The position numbers and the translations under genes were made by a program. From NCBI GenBank assembly GCA_963785075.1, contig CAWATW010000009.1:186001-250000 (forward strand): 64,000 bases of DNA, given 5' to 3'. The stretch comes from JAOUGY01 sp963785075 (lineage in GTDB: Bacteria > Actinomycetota > Acidimicrobiia > Spongiisociales > ZC4RG35). Positions 25,133-34,110 of the stretch are shown piece by piece; the first letter of the stretch is position 1; every line of letters begins with the position of its first letter. Under the pieces are notes generated by a model. The model saw nothing but the letters and a program-made list of their open reading frames with translations. It was not told the origin of the DNA and ran no database searches.

Positions 25133-26440
25133 ATGCACGGACGGTCGAGCGTCGTTGTCGGCGCCGTTCTCATCCAGCTTTGTCTCGGAGCCATCTATGC
25201 GTGGTCGGTGTTCACGCCGGCATTGCAGGACGCCGGATGGACCAAAGCCCAAACCCAAGTGGTCTTCTCCGTCGGTCTGGCCAGCTTTGCTGTCGTCATG
25301 GTGGGTGCCGGCAAGAAGTTGAAGAACTGGGGTCCGCGCACCCTCGCCATGGCCGGCGGAGTGGTGCTGGGAGCAGGCTACGTGTTGGCTGGTCTGACCG
25401 GAGGGGAACAATTCTGGATGGTGCTGCTGGGCGTCGGACTGATAGGCGGCGCCGGAATCGGCCTCGCATACGTGGTGCCGATCGCCGTTGGCATGCGCTG
25501 GTTCCCCGACCACAAAGGCTTCATCACGGGTGCCGCAGTTGCCGGCTTCGGATTTGGTGCCCTCGGATGGGTCAAGCTCGCCGGTGAGTGGGGCCACCTC
25601 ATCGACGAGTTCGGGCTGGGAACCACGTTCGTGGTCTATGGACTGGCGTTCGCAGGTTTGGTGTTGGCAGGGTCCACTGTGATGCGGATGCCGCCGGCAG
25701 GATGGAAGCCCGCCGGGTTCGAGCCACCGCCTGCCGTCGCCGGCACCGGTGGCGACAACTTCAAGCCGCGCGAGATGTTGAAGACACCTCAGTTCCATCT
25801 CATCTCGATCACCTTCGCTGTCAGCGCAGGGGCAGGTCTCATGTCGATCGGCCTCATGAAGCTGTACCCCATCGAGGCGCTCACCGCGAATGGGATCGGC
25901 CAGGTCGAAGCCAGCGCCATCGCCGGCACGGCGATGGCAGTGTTCTTCAGTCTGGCGAACGGCATCGGTCGCCTGGCCTGGGGCACGATGAGCGACAAGC
26001 TGGGGCGCAAGCGCTCCGTTGTGACCATGGCGGCCAGCCAGGGCGTGTTCCTCCTCCTCTTCACCACGATGGCAGGGACGGAGTGGCTCCTGTACCTCGG
26101 AGCCGCGCTCATCGGATTCAATTTCGGCGGCAACTTCGCCCTGTTCCCGGCTCTCACGGCAGACGAGTTCGGCGACCAGGCCGTTGGCACCAACTACCCG
26201 TGGGTCTTTCTCTCGTACGGGGCGGGCGGCATCGTCTTCCCCATCCTGGGAGGGTGGCTGGGTGACCTCGGCAACTTCCCGCTGGCGTTCACCATCTGCG
26301 GAGTGGCCTGCCTGGTCGGAGCCATCGCCTCGTTCCTGGTGTTCCCACCGCATCACGATGAGGCACGTCAGCCGTTCAGCGTGCACGGGTTCCTGCACAA
26401 CGCACACCTGTTCGAGGACGAGGAGGTTGGCGTCGGCTGA
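25133..26440 (+). CDS. MFS transporter, OFA (oxalate/formate antiporter-like) family
   Basis: A 435-residue transporter with twelve membrane helices. The opening VLIQLCLGAIYAWSVFTPAL is the OFA signature (GxxYxWSxF), and GRLAWGTMSDKLGRKRSV is the MFS loop 8-9 motif. GIGLAYVVPIAVGMRWFPDHKGF is also typical. Such proteins exchange small carboxylates across the membrane, although most OFA members are uncharacterised. ATG at 25133 has AAAGGGA upstream. It diverges from the SEC-C gene, sharing a 110-base promoter region. Confidence 0.88.
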   Translation: MHGRSSVVVGAVLIQLCLGAIYAWSVFTPALQDAGWTKAQTQVVFSVGLASFAVVMVGAGKKLKNWGPRTLAMAGGVVLGAGYVLAGLTGGEQFWMVLLGVGLIGGAGIGLAYVVPIAVGMRWFPDHKGFITGAAVAGFGFGALGWVKLAGEWGHLIDEFGLGTTFVVYGLAFAGLVLAGSTVMRMPPAGWKPAGFEPPPAVAGTGGDNFKPREMLKTPQFHLISITFAVSAGAGLMSIGLMKLYPIEALTANGIGQVEASAIAGTAMAVFFSLANGIGRLAWGTMSDKLGRKRSVVTMAASQGVFLLLFTTMAGTEWLLYLGAALIGFNFGGNFALFPALTADEFGDQAVGTNYPWVFLSYGAGGIVFPILGGWLGDLGNFPLAFTICGVACLVGAIASFLVFPPHHDEARQPFSVHGFLHNAHLFEDEEVGVG

Positions 26441-26502
26441 ACAGATCGGTTGGCCTTCCTCGGACGGCTACGCGCCGGGGAGTGACACAATGGCCCTCCT
26501 CG

Positions 26503-27822
26503 ATGATGGGCAAACGGCGCCGGATGCGCATACAGATCCTGCTCTTGGCGACGATGGCCTCGATCGCCGCGTGTACCCCGGAGACACCTGTGTCGACGTC
26601 CACCTCGACCTCCACCTCGCCCTCGGTGACGGTGCCGGTGCCGGGCGCCACGACCTCGACCACCGCCGAGCAGGGCGGGTGGGGGACTCTGGTGGTGGAA
26701 ACCGACGACGGCTCTGTGCTGCTCATCGACCCCATCGACGGCACGAGTGAACAGATCCATCGCGGTCGAGGCGCCGGGGCGGTGGCCGTTCAGCCGACCG
26801 GGTCCCACGATGGGCAATCGATCGTCTGGACATCGCTCGATGGTGCCCAACCCGTCGTGTCGATGTGGACGAACGGCGTCGACGAGACTTTCGCTCCGCC
26901 TTTTGCACCCTTCTTCTACATGTTCTCGCCCGACGACACACATGTCGCCATGCTCGGCAACGACCCATCTGGCGGCGTCGGGTTGGCCGTGCTCGACCGA
27001 TCTACAGGGGTCGTCAAGAGCTTGGACACGGGTTCTCCCTACTTCATCGATTGGCGGCCTGACTCGACGGCGCTCGCAGCCCACATAGGCGCCTCCTTCG
27101 TGGGAACCGTCGACCTCGCCGGAACCCGTGCCTTCATAGAAGGCACCCACGGAGTGTTCCAGGCGCCGGCGTGGGCGTCGCCCGACGAGATGGTCACCGT
27201 TCTGATGGGAGCGGTCGAGGCACACACCGGCCTCTCGCCGGTTTCGCTACGGCTGGGCGCCGGAGAGATCACCGTCGTCAATCCGTCGACCGGCGCTCGA
27301 AGATCGATCGCCACCGTGCCCGGTGCGGTCAACTTCCAGGTATCACCGAACGGTCTCCGTCTGGCCTTCGTAACGGCCACAGAAGAGCTCGCGTCTCCTT
27401 TGATCGGACCGTTGACGGTGGTGTCGGTCGAGGGCGGCGAACGGGTCGCGGCCTTCGACGGTCTGGTGCTCGCCTACGAGTGGAGCCCGTCGGGTCGTCA
27501 CCTGCTGATGCTGACGACCACCTCCGACGGTCACGAGGTGGTACCGATGATCTGGGATGGCTCCGACGTCGTCGAGCTTTCCTCGTACCGGCTCACCGGT
27601 CTGTATCTGACCCAATACTTCCCGTTCTGGGATCAATATTCGAGGACGCTCACGACATGGGCACCTGACGGATTGGCCTTTGCATACGCAGCAGCGAGCG
27701 AGGATGGGACTGGCGAGATCTGGATCCAGCCGCTCGACGGCGAACGACGATCCGTGGGGCCCGGCGAGTTCGTCAGCTGGATCGGGCCCGATACGGGCGC
27801 GTCGACGCCTTTCGTGCCCTGA
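26503..27822 (+). CDS. Lipoprotein with WD40/TolB-like beta-propeller
   Basis: A 439-residue protein. The signal peptide has a basic start (MGKRRRMR), a hydrophobic core and the lipobox ASIAAC. It is followed by a Thr/Ser linker and a propeller body with repeated blades such as DDTHVAMLGNDP and VNFQVSPNGLRLAFVTA, resembling TolB-type WD40 repeats. It likely sits on the outer face of the cytoplasmic membrane as a binding or sensing protein. The start could be 26503, 26506 or 26524. It follows the MFS gene by 62 bases on the same strand. Confidence 0.78.
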   Translation: MMGKRRRMRIQILLLATMASIAACTPETPVSTSTSTSTSPSVTVPVPGATTSTTAEQGGWGTLVVETDDGSVLLIDPIDGTSEQIHRGRGAGAVAVQPTGSHDGQSIVWTSLDGAQPVVSMWTNGVDETFAPPFAPFFYMFSPDDTHVAMLGNDPSGGVGLAVLDRSTGVVKSLDTGSPYFIDWRPDSTALAAHIGASFVGTVDLAGTRAFIEGTHGVFQAPAWASPDEMVTVLMGAVEAHTGLSPVSLRLGAGEITVVNPSTGARRSIATVPGAVNFQVSPNGLRLAFVTATEELASPLIGPLTVVSVEGGERVAAFDGLVLAYEWSPSGRHLLMLTTTSDGHEVVPMIWDGSDVVELSSYRLTGLYLTQYFPFWDQYSRTLTTWAPDGLAFAYAAASEDGTGEIWIQPLDGERRSVGPGEFVSWIGPDTGASTPFVP

Positions 27823-27848
27823 ACGTGTTCCGGCCACCGGACCGGTGC

Positions 27849-29516
27849 TCACATCATCCGCGAGCCGCCGTGCTCGTTGGTGATCACCCAAGCCGCGATG
27901 GTGCCGATCTCGAGCTCCTCGGGGAGATAGCCGGCGCCCGTTATGCCCGCCGAACCTGGCTGTGACCGCCCCAACCGGGCTTCGCGCATCATGCGGAATC
28001 GCTCCCGCCACCTTCCGGAGTTCGAGTTCCGCAGATCCACCCAGCCCTTGTCTGCCCACACATCGATGTCGCCAGGGAGGACTTCCACCTCGCTCCCACC
28101 AGGTACCTCCGGGATGCGGATGAACGGGCCCCGCCGGATGGATGATCCATCTCTCGCCAGTATCGGAAGGCCTAGCGACGTGATCGTGTCGACCAGTTCC
28201 GGACGGTCTTCGAGGACGCGGGCGCATGCATCGGAGATCTCGTCTGGAGTCCCAGCGAGGATTGCGGTGACCGTCCCCATCCCGAGCCGCAAGAGCTCCG
28301 CCTCCCACAAGAGTTTCGACAGTTCGGGTGGACCCAGCTGTCCAAGGGCAACCGAGTGAGTCCCCGTTTCCTCCTCGAGCCGCCCCAGGACGTCGAGGGC
28401 GCTGGCTCTGACGACTCCCCCGCGGTAGCTCGGCCCCAGCACCGATCCGTCGAGAGAACCGACGATGTCGCGTCCCGTCGATGCTCCTTTGATCTCGAGC
28501 ACACAGAGTTGGGCGATCTCTTCCGGGGTGACCATCTCCATCAGACCGAGCGCCGTGATGGCCTGGAACTCGCCTTTCGTGAATACGCCGTTCTCGCCGG
28601 TGTCCACGACCGGAATCGACACATCACCGATCGGGCCGTCTGAGTCGATCCGCAGGGCGAGATGGTCACCCAGCGCCTCGCGCACCGCGCGATGCCGTCT
28701 GACGGGAACCCCTCTGCGTTGGATCGGACGATGAGCGATGTCGGCGTATCCGATCAGCGCTGCCGGCTTCACCTCCTTGACAACGGGACCGCCTCCCGTC
28801 CGGGCGAGAAGAAACAGCAGCCCTGTATGGGCGAATGCCACCGCCGATTTGGTCATCAACTGGGCCGACGGACGATCCTCGGAATGGGTGAACGGAATGT
28901 CGAGGCCCATGCCCCCGGTACCGGTGGTGCCGACTTTGAGATAGAGGCGCGTACCCACTTCCCGCATTCCCCGGTGCAGCACCCGGACATGGCGGATGAG
29001 CTGCGGCACAGCCTGGGAGAGGATGAGGGTTTCGACCGACCCGGCCAGCTCGTCCATGTCGACTTCGAGGCCGGCCTGCACCTCGTCGACGTGGCGCTTG
29101 GCAAGAGCCGTGGATGTGTAGACATCCTGGTAGCTGATGGCGGTCGCCGTGTTGACGGCGTCGACGATCACGTCGGGCCGATACCTCCTCAGGAGCATCA
29201 CGAGCTGCGACCGCTCGTAGGCGTCGTCGAAGGGACCGAGGAGGTCGGCGAAGACACCCTCCCGGGTGAGCGGGTCTCCGAGCAGCTCGCCTCGCGAGCG
29301 CTGTGCGTAGTCCTTGCGGAGGAAGACATCACCGAACTCTCCATGCACCTCGACGTTCGGGAGCAGATCCCTGAGTCCGGTGAGTGCTCGCTCCATGCTG
29401 GCCTCGGTTCGCGACACCACAACCAGCCTCTCCGGCTCGAGTTCCCGACCCGCTCGATACGCCACCTGGAATCCCACAAGGCCGGCTCCGCCCAACAGCA
29501 GATATGTTCCGCTCAC
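27849..29516 (-). CDS. NAD(P)-binding Rossmann-fold protein of unknown function
   Basis: A 555-residue protein. The first 25 residues, MSGTYLLLGGAGLVGFQVAY, form a Rossmann dinucleotide loop (GGAGLVG), and DVIVDAVNTATAISYQDVY is like the strand-four Asn/Ala region of extended SDRs. The remaining 350 residues, including ALRIDSDGPIGDVSIPVVD and SLDGSVLGPSYRGGVV, match no family I know. The acyl-CoA ligase gene lies 8 bases upstream on the same strand, so it probably acts in lipid or polyketide metabolism. This last point is inference from context. Confidence 0.65.
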   Translation of the reverse strand: MSGTYLLLGGAGLVGFQVAYRAGRELEPERLVVVSRTEASMERALTGLRDLLPNVEVHGEFGDVFLRKDYAQRSRGELLGDPLTREGVFADLLGPFDDAYERSQLVMLLRRYRPDVIVDAVNTATAISYQDVYTSTALAKRHVDEVQAGLEVDMDELAGSVETLILSQAVPQLIRHVRVLHRGMREVGTRLYLKVGTTGTGGMGLDIPFTHSEDRPSAQLMTKSAVAFAHTGLLFLLARTGGGPVVKEVKPAALIGYADIAHRPIQRRGVPVRRHRAVREALGDHLALRIDSDGPIGDVSIPVVDTGENGVFTKGEFQAITALGLMEMVTPEEIAQLCVLEIKGASTGRDIVGSLDGSVLGPSYRGGVVRASALDVLGRLEEETGTHSVALGQLGPPELSKLLWEAELLRLGMGTVTAILAGTPDEISDACARVLEDRPELVDTITSLGLPILARDGSSIRRGPFIRIPEVPGGSEVEVLPGDIDVWADKGWVDLRNSNSGRWRERFRMMREARLGRSQPGSAGITGAGYLPEELEIGTIAAWVITNEHGGSRMM

Positions 29517-29524
29517 AACGCCTC

Positions 29525-31129
29525 CTACGACTCGTCCACCAGGGCTGCGGCCATCTGCCGCAGCCGGTACTTCTGAACCTTTCCGGTGACCGTCATCGGG
29601 AACTCGTCGACGAACGTCAGGTCTCGAGGCACCTTGAAGTGAGCGATCCGGCCCCGGCAGAACTCGAGCACGTCCTCCTCTGTGAGCGCAGCGTCAGAGC
29701 GGCGGAGGAACGCAGCGACAGCTTCCCCGTAGCGATGGTCCGGCACCCCGACGACCTGCGCGTCGAGTATCCCCGGATGCCCGATCAGGAACTCTTCGAT
29801 CTCGCGAGGCGAGATGTTCTCACCGCCCCGGATGATCATGTCCTTGATGCGTCCGACAATCCGGAGGTATCCGTCGCCGTCCATCACGGCCAGGTCGCCC
29901 GAGTGCATCCAACCGTCGGCATCGATCACGTCGGCGGTGCGTTCGGGGTCATCCCAGTAGCCGAGCATCACGGAGTAGCCGCGCGTACACAGCTCCCCGG
30001 CCACCCCACGCTCCACCAGCGCTCCATCGCCGTCGACGACCTTGATCTCGACGTGGGGGTGCACGCTGCCGACCGTGGATATGCGGTGCTCGAGGTCGTC
30101 GTCGACGGAGGTCTGAGTGGACACCGGCGATGTCTCGGTCATGCCGTAGGCAATGGTCACCTCCGACATGTGCATGACGTCGACCACCTGTCGCATCACG
30201 TCGACGGGACAGGGCGCGCCCGCCATGATGCCGGTGCGAAGGGTCGAGAGGTCCCGCCGGGTGACATCCGGGTGGTCGAGCTCGGCGATGAACATGGTCG
30301 GGACCCCGTACAACGACGTGCACCGTTCGGCCTCGACCGACACGAGTACGGCGCCCGGGTCGAACCCTTCTCCGGGGATCACCATCGCCGCCCCATGTGT
30401 GGTGCAGGCCAGGTTGCCGAGGACCATCCCGAAGCAGTGGTAGAAGGGTACGGGAATACAAACGCGATCCCGTGGGCCGTACCCGCACCGCTCCCCGACG
30501 AAGAACCCGTTGTTGAGGATGTTGCGGTGACTCAGCGTGGCGCCTTTCGGGGTGCCCGTGGTGCCCGACGTGTACTGGATGTTGATCGGCTGATCAGCCG
30601 TCAACGTCCGAGCGCGCTCTTCGAGGCCGGCCGTGTCGAGTTCGGCGTCGACCAGAGCCCGCCAATCCGGACTGTCGAAGAAGACGACATGCTCGAGCGT
30701 CTCGATCCCGGTGGCGACCTCATCCAGCATGGCTTCGTAGTCGGAAGTCTTGAACGATCGGGAGGCCACCACCCACCGGCACCCCGAGTGGCGGAGGCAG
30801 TATTCGAGCTCGGCCGTGCGGTAGGCCGGGTTCACCGTGACCAGGATCACCCCGGTCCGAGCGGTCGCATACTGGAGCAAGACCCACTCGTACCGATTGG
30901 GCGCCCATATCCCCACGCGGTCGCCGGCATCCAGCCCCTGGTCGAGGAGTCCTGACGCCAGCCGGTCCACCTCCTCGTCGAACTGCTGATAGGTCGACCT
31001 ACGGCCCTGATGGACGACGATCAGGGCATCACCGGCTGGATACATCTCTGCCGTACGACGAAGGTTGGAGCCGATCGTCTCGTCGAGCAGGGGGACGTCC
31101 ACGGGACCAACGACGATCGATGCAGCCAT
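29525..31129 (-). CDS. Acyl-CoA ligase (AMP-binding, FadD-like)
   Basis: A 534-residue adenylate-forming enzyme that activates a carboxylic acid with ATP and loads it onto CoA. The P-loop is IQYTSGTTGTPKGATLSHRN. The A5 motif is AYGMTETSP, A7 is MHSGDLAVMDGDGYLRI, A8 is GRIKDMIIRGGENISPREIE, and the catalytic Lys is in TVTGKVQKYRLR. It resembles medium- or long-chain fatty acid ligases. ATG at 31129 has AAGGAG six bases upstream. It is cotranscribed with the Rossmann protein downstream. Confidence 0.9.
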   Translation of the reverse strand: MAASIVVGPVDVPLLDETIGSNLRRTAEMYPAGDALIVVHQGRRSTYQQFDEEVDRLASGLLDQGLDAGDRVGIWAPNRYEWVLLQYATARTGVILVTVNPAYRTAELEYCLRHSGCRWVVASRSFKTSDYEAMLDEVATGIETLEHVVFFDSPDWRALVDAELDTAGLEERARTLTADQPINIQYTSGTTGTPKGATLSHRNILNNGFFVGERCGYGPRDRVCIPVPFYHCFGMVLGNLACTTHGAAMVIPGEGFDPGAVLVSVEAERCTSLYGVPTMFIAELDHPDVTRRDLSTLRTGIMAGAPCPVDVMRQVVDVMHMSEVTIAYGMTETSPVSTQTSVDDDLEHRISTVGSVHPHVEIKVVDGDGALVERGVAGELCTRGYSVMLGYWDDPERTADVIDADGWMHSGDLAVMDGDGYLRIVGRIKDMIIRGGENISPREIEEFLIGHPGILDAQVVGVPDHRYGEAVAAFLRRSDAALTEEDVLEFCRGRIAHFKVPRDLTFVDEFPMTVTGKVQKYRLRQMAAALVDES

Positions 31130-31925
31130 CACTGCTCCTTTTGCGCGGTCTCCCCATCGTGCGGTGGCAGCCGGAGAGGGTCCAGGGCAGGAAGTCAGCC
31201 TCGTGCCTTGCCAGAGGTCTCGGCGGCCCACCGGGGCCGGATTCGTGAATGGAACGGCCCTCGTCGTGGGAAGGCCGGTTGCCGGGTGGTCGCCGATACA
31301 ACTGTGCGTCGGCCAACCCTGGGTTTCCACGGTCCGGGCTCCGGTAGCCCGGACCGTCCCCCTTCCGAGCGGAGCGTTCACGCTCAAACGTCGTGGAACG
31401 TCCGGCCGGCGACCTCAGGCCACGTGTCTCCGTTCTGCACCGGTTCCGGCATCCCAACGTACGGTGCACCTCGAACCAAGTCCACTGCCAAACGACACGA
31501 ATCGAGCCCAAGACGAGCCCCGAAGAGCGCGATCGATACGAAACGACACGAGCACGCCGTCTGGATCCTCCTAACCGGCAGAAGGCGGATGATCGGATCG
31601 AGGAGCTGGACGCAGTGACTGTGAGCGGGCTCCGCCTGCACCCCTGTCGGCGGAGCCCGCTCACGTCCCCTATCGCTAGGGGAGACGAATCGACGACCGG
31701 GTGGACGCCGGGCACGTCGGACACCTCACACCCGCCCCCATAGCCCCACCTGTTCGTCGACCGGACCGGTCCACAGACACTCCCTCGTCTTGTGGTGCTG
31801 AGCCATGATGGGGCCGGACTGTCAAGGATCGGTCAAGGCCACCCCTGTGCACCGAGTCTTTCAGCTCTAGGCGCGCTCCGCCTATTGATGTCCAATGTGA
31901 GTGAGGCCTGAAAGGGAGGTCGTTG
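31130..31925. other. Nearly 800-base gene-free stretch
   Basis: This is the longest region without a convincing gene. Several frames are open in both directions (for example leftward from 31724), but their products have the Arg/Pro/Ser-rich composition of shadow frames and no domain. The one clear structure is the hairpin at 31621-31664. The last 100 bases should hold the promoter of the small membrane protein at 31926. A non-coding RNA is possible here but cannot be shown. Confidence 0.5.
31621..31664. terminator. Perfect 16-bp-stem hairpin inside the gene-free stretch
   Basis: GTGAGCGGGCTCCGCC at 31621-31636 pairs without mismatch with 31649-31664 around a 12-base loop. No T-tract follows. 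No coding sequence ends nearby on either side, so it either terminates an unannotated transcript or is a structured element itself. Confidence 0.6.
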
Positions 31926-32216
31926 GTGACGATTCACAAGACCCCCGAGACCCGAAGCCCCGAGGACTACCGGCCCGCGCCGTCAGGCTGGCGGAGCAGC
32001 GTCGAGTGGGCGATGGGGATCATCGGTGCGATCGGAGTGTTCCTCGGTCTGTTCATCTCCTTCGCCGGAGATGACCAGTACGTGGGCTTGGGTGGCGATC
32101 TGTCATGGCGGGTTGGAGAGATCTCCTCCGCCTGGGCATATGGATTCCTGATCGGTGGCGCCGCACTGATGGTCGGCACCATCGGTCTGATCCTCCAGGG
32201 GCGCAGTCGCCGCTGA
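31926..32216 (+). CDS. Small membrane protein, paralogue of the one at 20373
   Basis: A 96-residue protein with GTG start at 31926 and GGGAGG six bases upstream; TTG just before it is less well placed. A 25-residue polar N-terminus precedes two membrane helices (EWAMGIIGAIGVFLGLFI and YGFLIGGAALMVGTIGLIL), separated by a polar loop with WRVGEISSAWA. It shares this architecture with the 118-residue protein at 20373. Hairpins follow immediately. No function is known. Confidence 0.72.
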   Translation: MTIHKTPETRSPEDYRPAPSGWRSSVEWAMGIIGAIGVFLGLFISFAGDDQYVGLGGDLSWRVGEISSAWAYGFLIGGAALMVGTIGLILQGRSRR

Positions 32217-32217
32217 G

Positions 32218-32245
32218 GGTGTGTCGCCCGCTCGGTGGACACACC
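32218..32245. terminator. Hairpin directly after the small membrane gene
   Basis: GGTGTGTC at 32218-32225 pairs with GACACACC at 32238-32245, starting one base beyond the stop codon. It may protect the 3' end or terminate weakly; a stronger hairpin follows at 32267. Confidence 0.55.
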
Positions 32246-32266
32246 CACCGGACGGAGCCCACGGAC

Positions 32267-32299
32267 AACGGAGCCCGGCTCCAGAGTCGGGCTCCGTTT
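32267..32299 (+). terminator. Rho-independent-like terminator
   Basis: AACGGAGCCCG at 32267-32277 pairs with CGGGCTCCGTT at 32288-32298, with TTT running off the stem. It is the main terminator for the small membrane protein gene. The remaining 228 bases up to 32528 show nothing else recognisable. Confidence 0.75.
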
Positions 32300-32527
32300 G
32301 ATCTGGCCGGTGAGGCACGCCGTGAGCCCTATCTCCATTGTGAGGCCGACCAGGGGAGATGGATTGGCAGAGCCACTGATCGACGCCATCCGAGCCGGGG
32401 ATGCTCCCCCGCCGTCGATCCCGCGCCAACCGGACCCCGAATCGCATCGTCCGGCATCCGACCAAGGACTCTGCACCGGTGGCCCATAGGGCGTCATGAT
32501 GACGGCGAAGGCGATTCGAGATCCGAG

Positions 32528-33637
32528 ATGCGCTGTCACGGACGAGTCGAGGCGTGGCGCCCAGCGACTGTTGTGTTGCTAGTTCTGGCGGCGTGTTCGA
32601 CCGTCCCGGCTCCCACGTCGCCGCAGTCCACTGCCGGCACTTCCGAGCCGGCTCCCGACGCATCGGTACATCAGCAGACAACGACTTCGGTGGCCACCAC
32701 CACATCCGACCTCGGTGCTTCTGTCCCTCCGGAGACGGCGACCTCGCCGCCGCCCTTGCAGCCTGACGGCGCGGTCCTCGTCGTCGGGGCCGATGGCGTC
32801 GTTCAGTGGATGCACGGTGACGAGCCGACATTCCTGGCCGCACCACCCGTGGCAACCGCCGTAGACGACGGGCGCGGTGGGCTCCTCTTCCAGACCCATG
32901 CCGGTCGGACCTGGGACGAGCAGACTCTGGACACCACCATCTGGTGGGTGCCCGCCGGTACGTCCGATCCGCTCGCGCTTCTGGTTCCCACACCGGGCAC
33001 GAGTCAGAAGCTGACGCTCTTCGATGCCTACCCAACGGGCTCAGAGTTCGCAGTGCTCTACGCCCGACACGACGGGATCAGACCCGACGACCTCGTCGAC
33101 CGACTTCGCCTGTTCGATCGGAACGACGGATCGGTAATCGAGCTGTACTCCGGAGGCGCGTTCGAGCAGGGTTTCGGAAGAGTGTCGGCGGAGGGTGCGG
33201 TGATCGTTGGGACCGAGTACGCCCAAGTCGGCTCCGAATGCTTCGTGGTCGACGTTGCAGCAGGGCTTCTCACACCGATCCCCAACGCCCTGCGAGACCA
33301 GAACGCCGACCTGTACGTGGATGGCTGCGCCCTCGCGACGAACGCCGAACGCATCGCGTGGTACACCGACGCAGAGACGCAGACTGGCATCGCTCCTATT
33401 CGGATCCATCTGACGAAGCTCGACGGAACCGGTGAGTCGGTGATCGACGTCACCGCCGAGGGCCGGCCCACCGTCCTCGACATCTCGACGTCGGGCATGA
33501 TCGTGAATCGCGAAGGAGATGCCGGTCCACTGCCCGCAGTGATCGTCGGGCTTTCGAGTCCCGACGAGACGCCGTACACGCTACCGATGCCGGGTGTGGC
33601 GAGATGGGCCACGGAGCCCGTCTCCATCCATCGATGA
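32528..33637 (+). CDS. Lipoprotein, paralogue of the one at 51193
   Basis: A 369-residue protein. ATG at 32528 gives MRCHGRVEAWRPATVVLLV and then the lipobox VLAAC. A Thr/Ser/Pro linker of 60 residues follows. The mature part carries AVDDGRGGLLFQTHAGR, TIWWVPAGTSDPLALLV and EFAVLYARHDGI, each with a direct counterpart in the lipoprotein at 51193 (AVDDGDGGLLYQLHAGR, TIVYWVPAGEEAPRELLV, GFDVLYTRHEGT). The fold looks like a beta-propeller. The family is not recognised; it is probably an extracellular sensor or binding protein. Confidence 0.75.
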   Translation: MRCHGRVEAWRPATVVLLVLAACSTVPAPTSPQSTAGTSEPAPDASVHQQTTTSVATTTSDLGASVPPETATSPPPLQPDGAVLVVGADGVVQWMHGDEPTFLAAPPVATAVDDGRGGLLFQTHAGRTWDEQTLDTTIWWVPAGTSDPLALLVPTPGTSQKLTLFDAYPTGSEFAVLYARHDGIRPDDLVDRLRLFDRNDGSVIELYSGGAFEQGFGRVSAEGAVIVGTEYAQVGSECFVVDVAAGLLTPIPNALRDQNADLYVDGCALATNAERIAWYTDAETQTGIAPIRIHLTKLDGTGESVIDVTAEGRPTVLDISTSGMIVNREGDAGPLPAVIVGLSSPDETPYTLPMPGVARWATEPVSIHR

Positions 33638-33654
33638 GCGACCGGAAGCCGGTC

Positions 33655-34110
33655 CTAGTTGCTTGCGGCCTCCAGCGCTGCGATGTCGAGCTTCTTCATC
33701 TTCAGCATCGCGTCGACCGCCCCGGGACGAGCGAGGAGCGCACCTATGTTCTTCGGGACGATCTGCCACGAGAAGCCAAAACGGTCGACGAGCCATCCGC
33801 ACATCGACTCGCGCCCTCCGTCCGCGGTCAGTGCATCCCACAGGCGGTCGATCTCGGCCTGGTCCTCGCACTCGACCACGAGCGAGAACGCGTCGTTGAA
33901 GCTGTGATGGGGACCGCCGTTGAGAGCGGTGAATCGGGCGCCCTTCAGTGTGAACGACACCATCATCACCGACCCCGGCTCTTGGCCGGGAATGCCCTCC
34001 GAGTAGCGCTCGACGCCCGTGATCTCGGAGTCGGGGAACAGCGACGTGTAGAAGTGTGCCGCCTGTTCGGCCTGGTTCTCGAACCACAGCATCGGATAAG
34101 GGGTGTTCAT
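33655..34110 (-). CDS. VOC family protein (PhnB-like)
   Basis: A 151-residue glyoxalase-fold protein. MLWFENQAEQAAHFYTSLF, VSFTLKGARFTALNGGP and SMCGWLVDRFGFSWQIVP are the PhnB/3-demethylubiquinone-methyltransferase-like blocks. The molecular function of this group is unclear. Its ATG overlaps the stop of the AHSA1 gene by 4 bases, placing it last in the ArsR-AHSA1-VOC operon, a common arrangement in actinobacteria. Confidence 0.88.
   Translation of the reverse strand: MNTPYPMLWFENQAEQAAHFYTSLFPDSEITGVERYSEGIPGQEPGSVMMVSFTLKGARFTALNGGPHHSFNDAFSLVVECEDQAEIDRLWDALTADGGRESMCGWLVDRFGFSWQIVPKNIGALLARPGAVDAMLKMKKLDIAALEAASN

Noticed and set aside
31029..31724. A leftward 231-codon frame in the gene-free stretch.
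   Set aside because: Its composition is Arg/Ser/Gly-rich, there is no start signal, it overlaps the acyl-CoA ligase start region, and no domain is visible.
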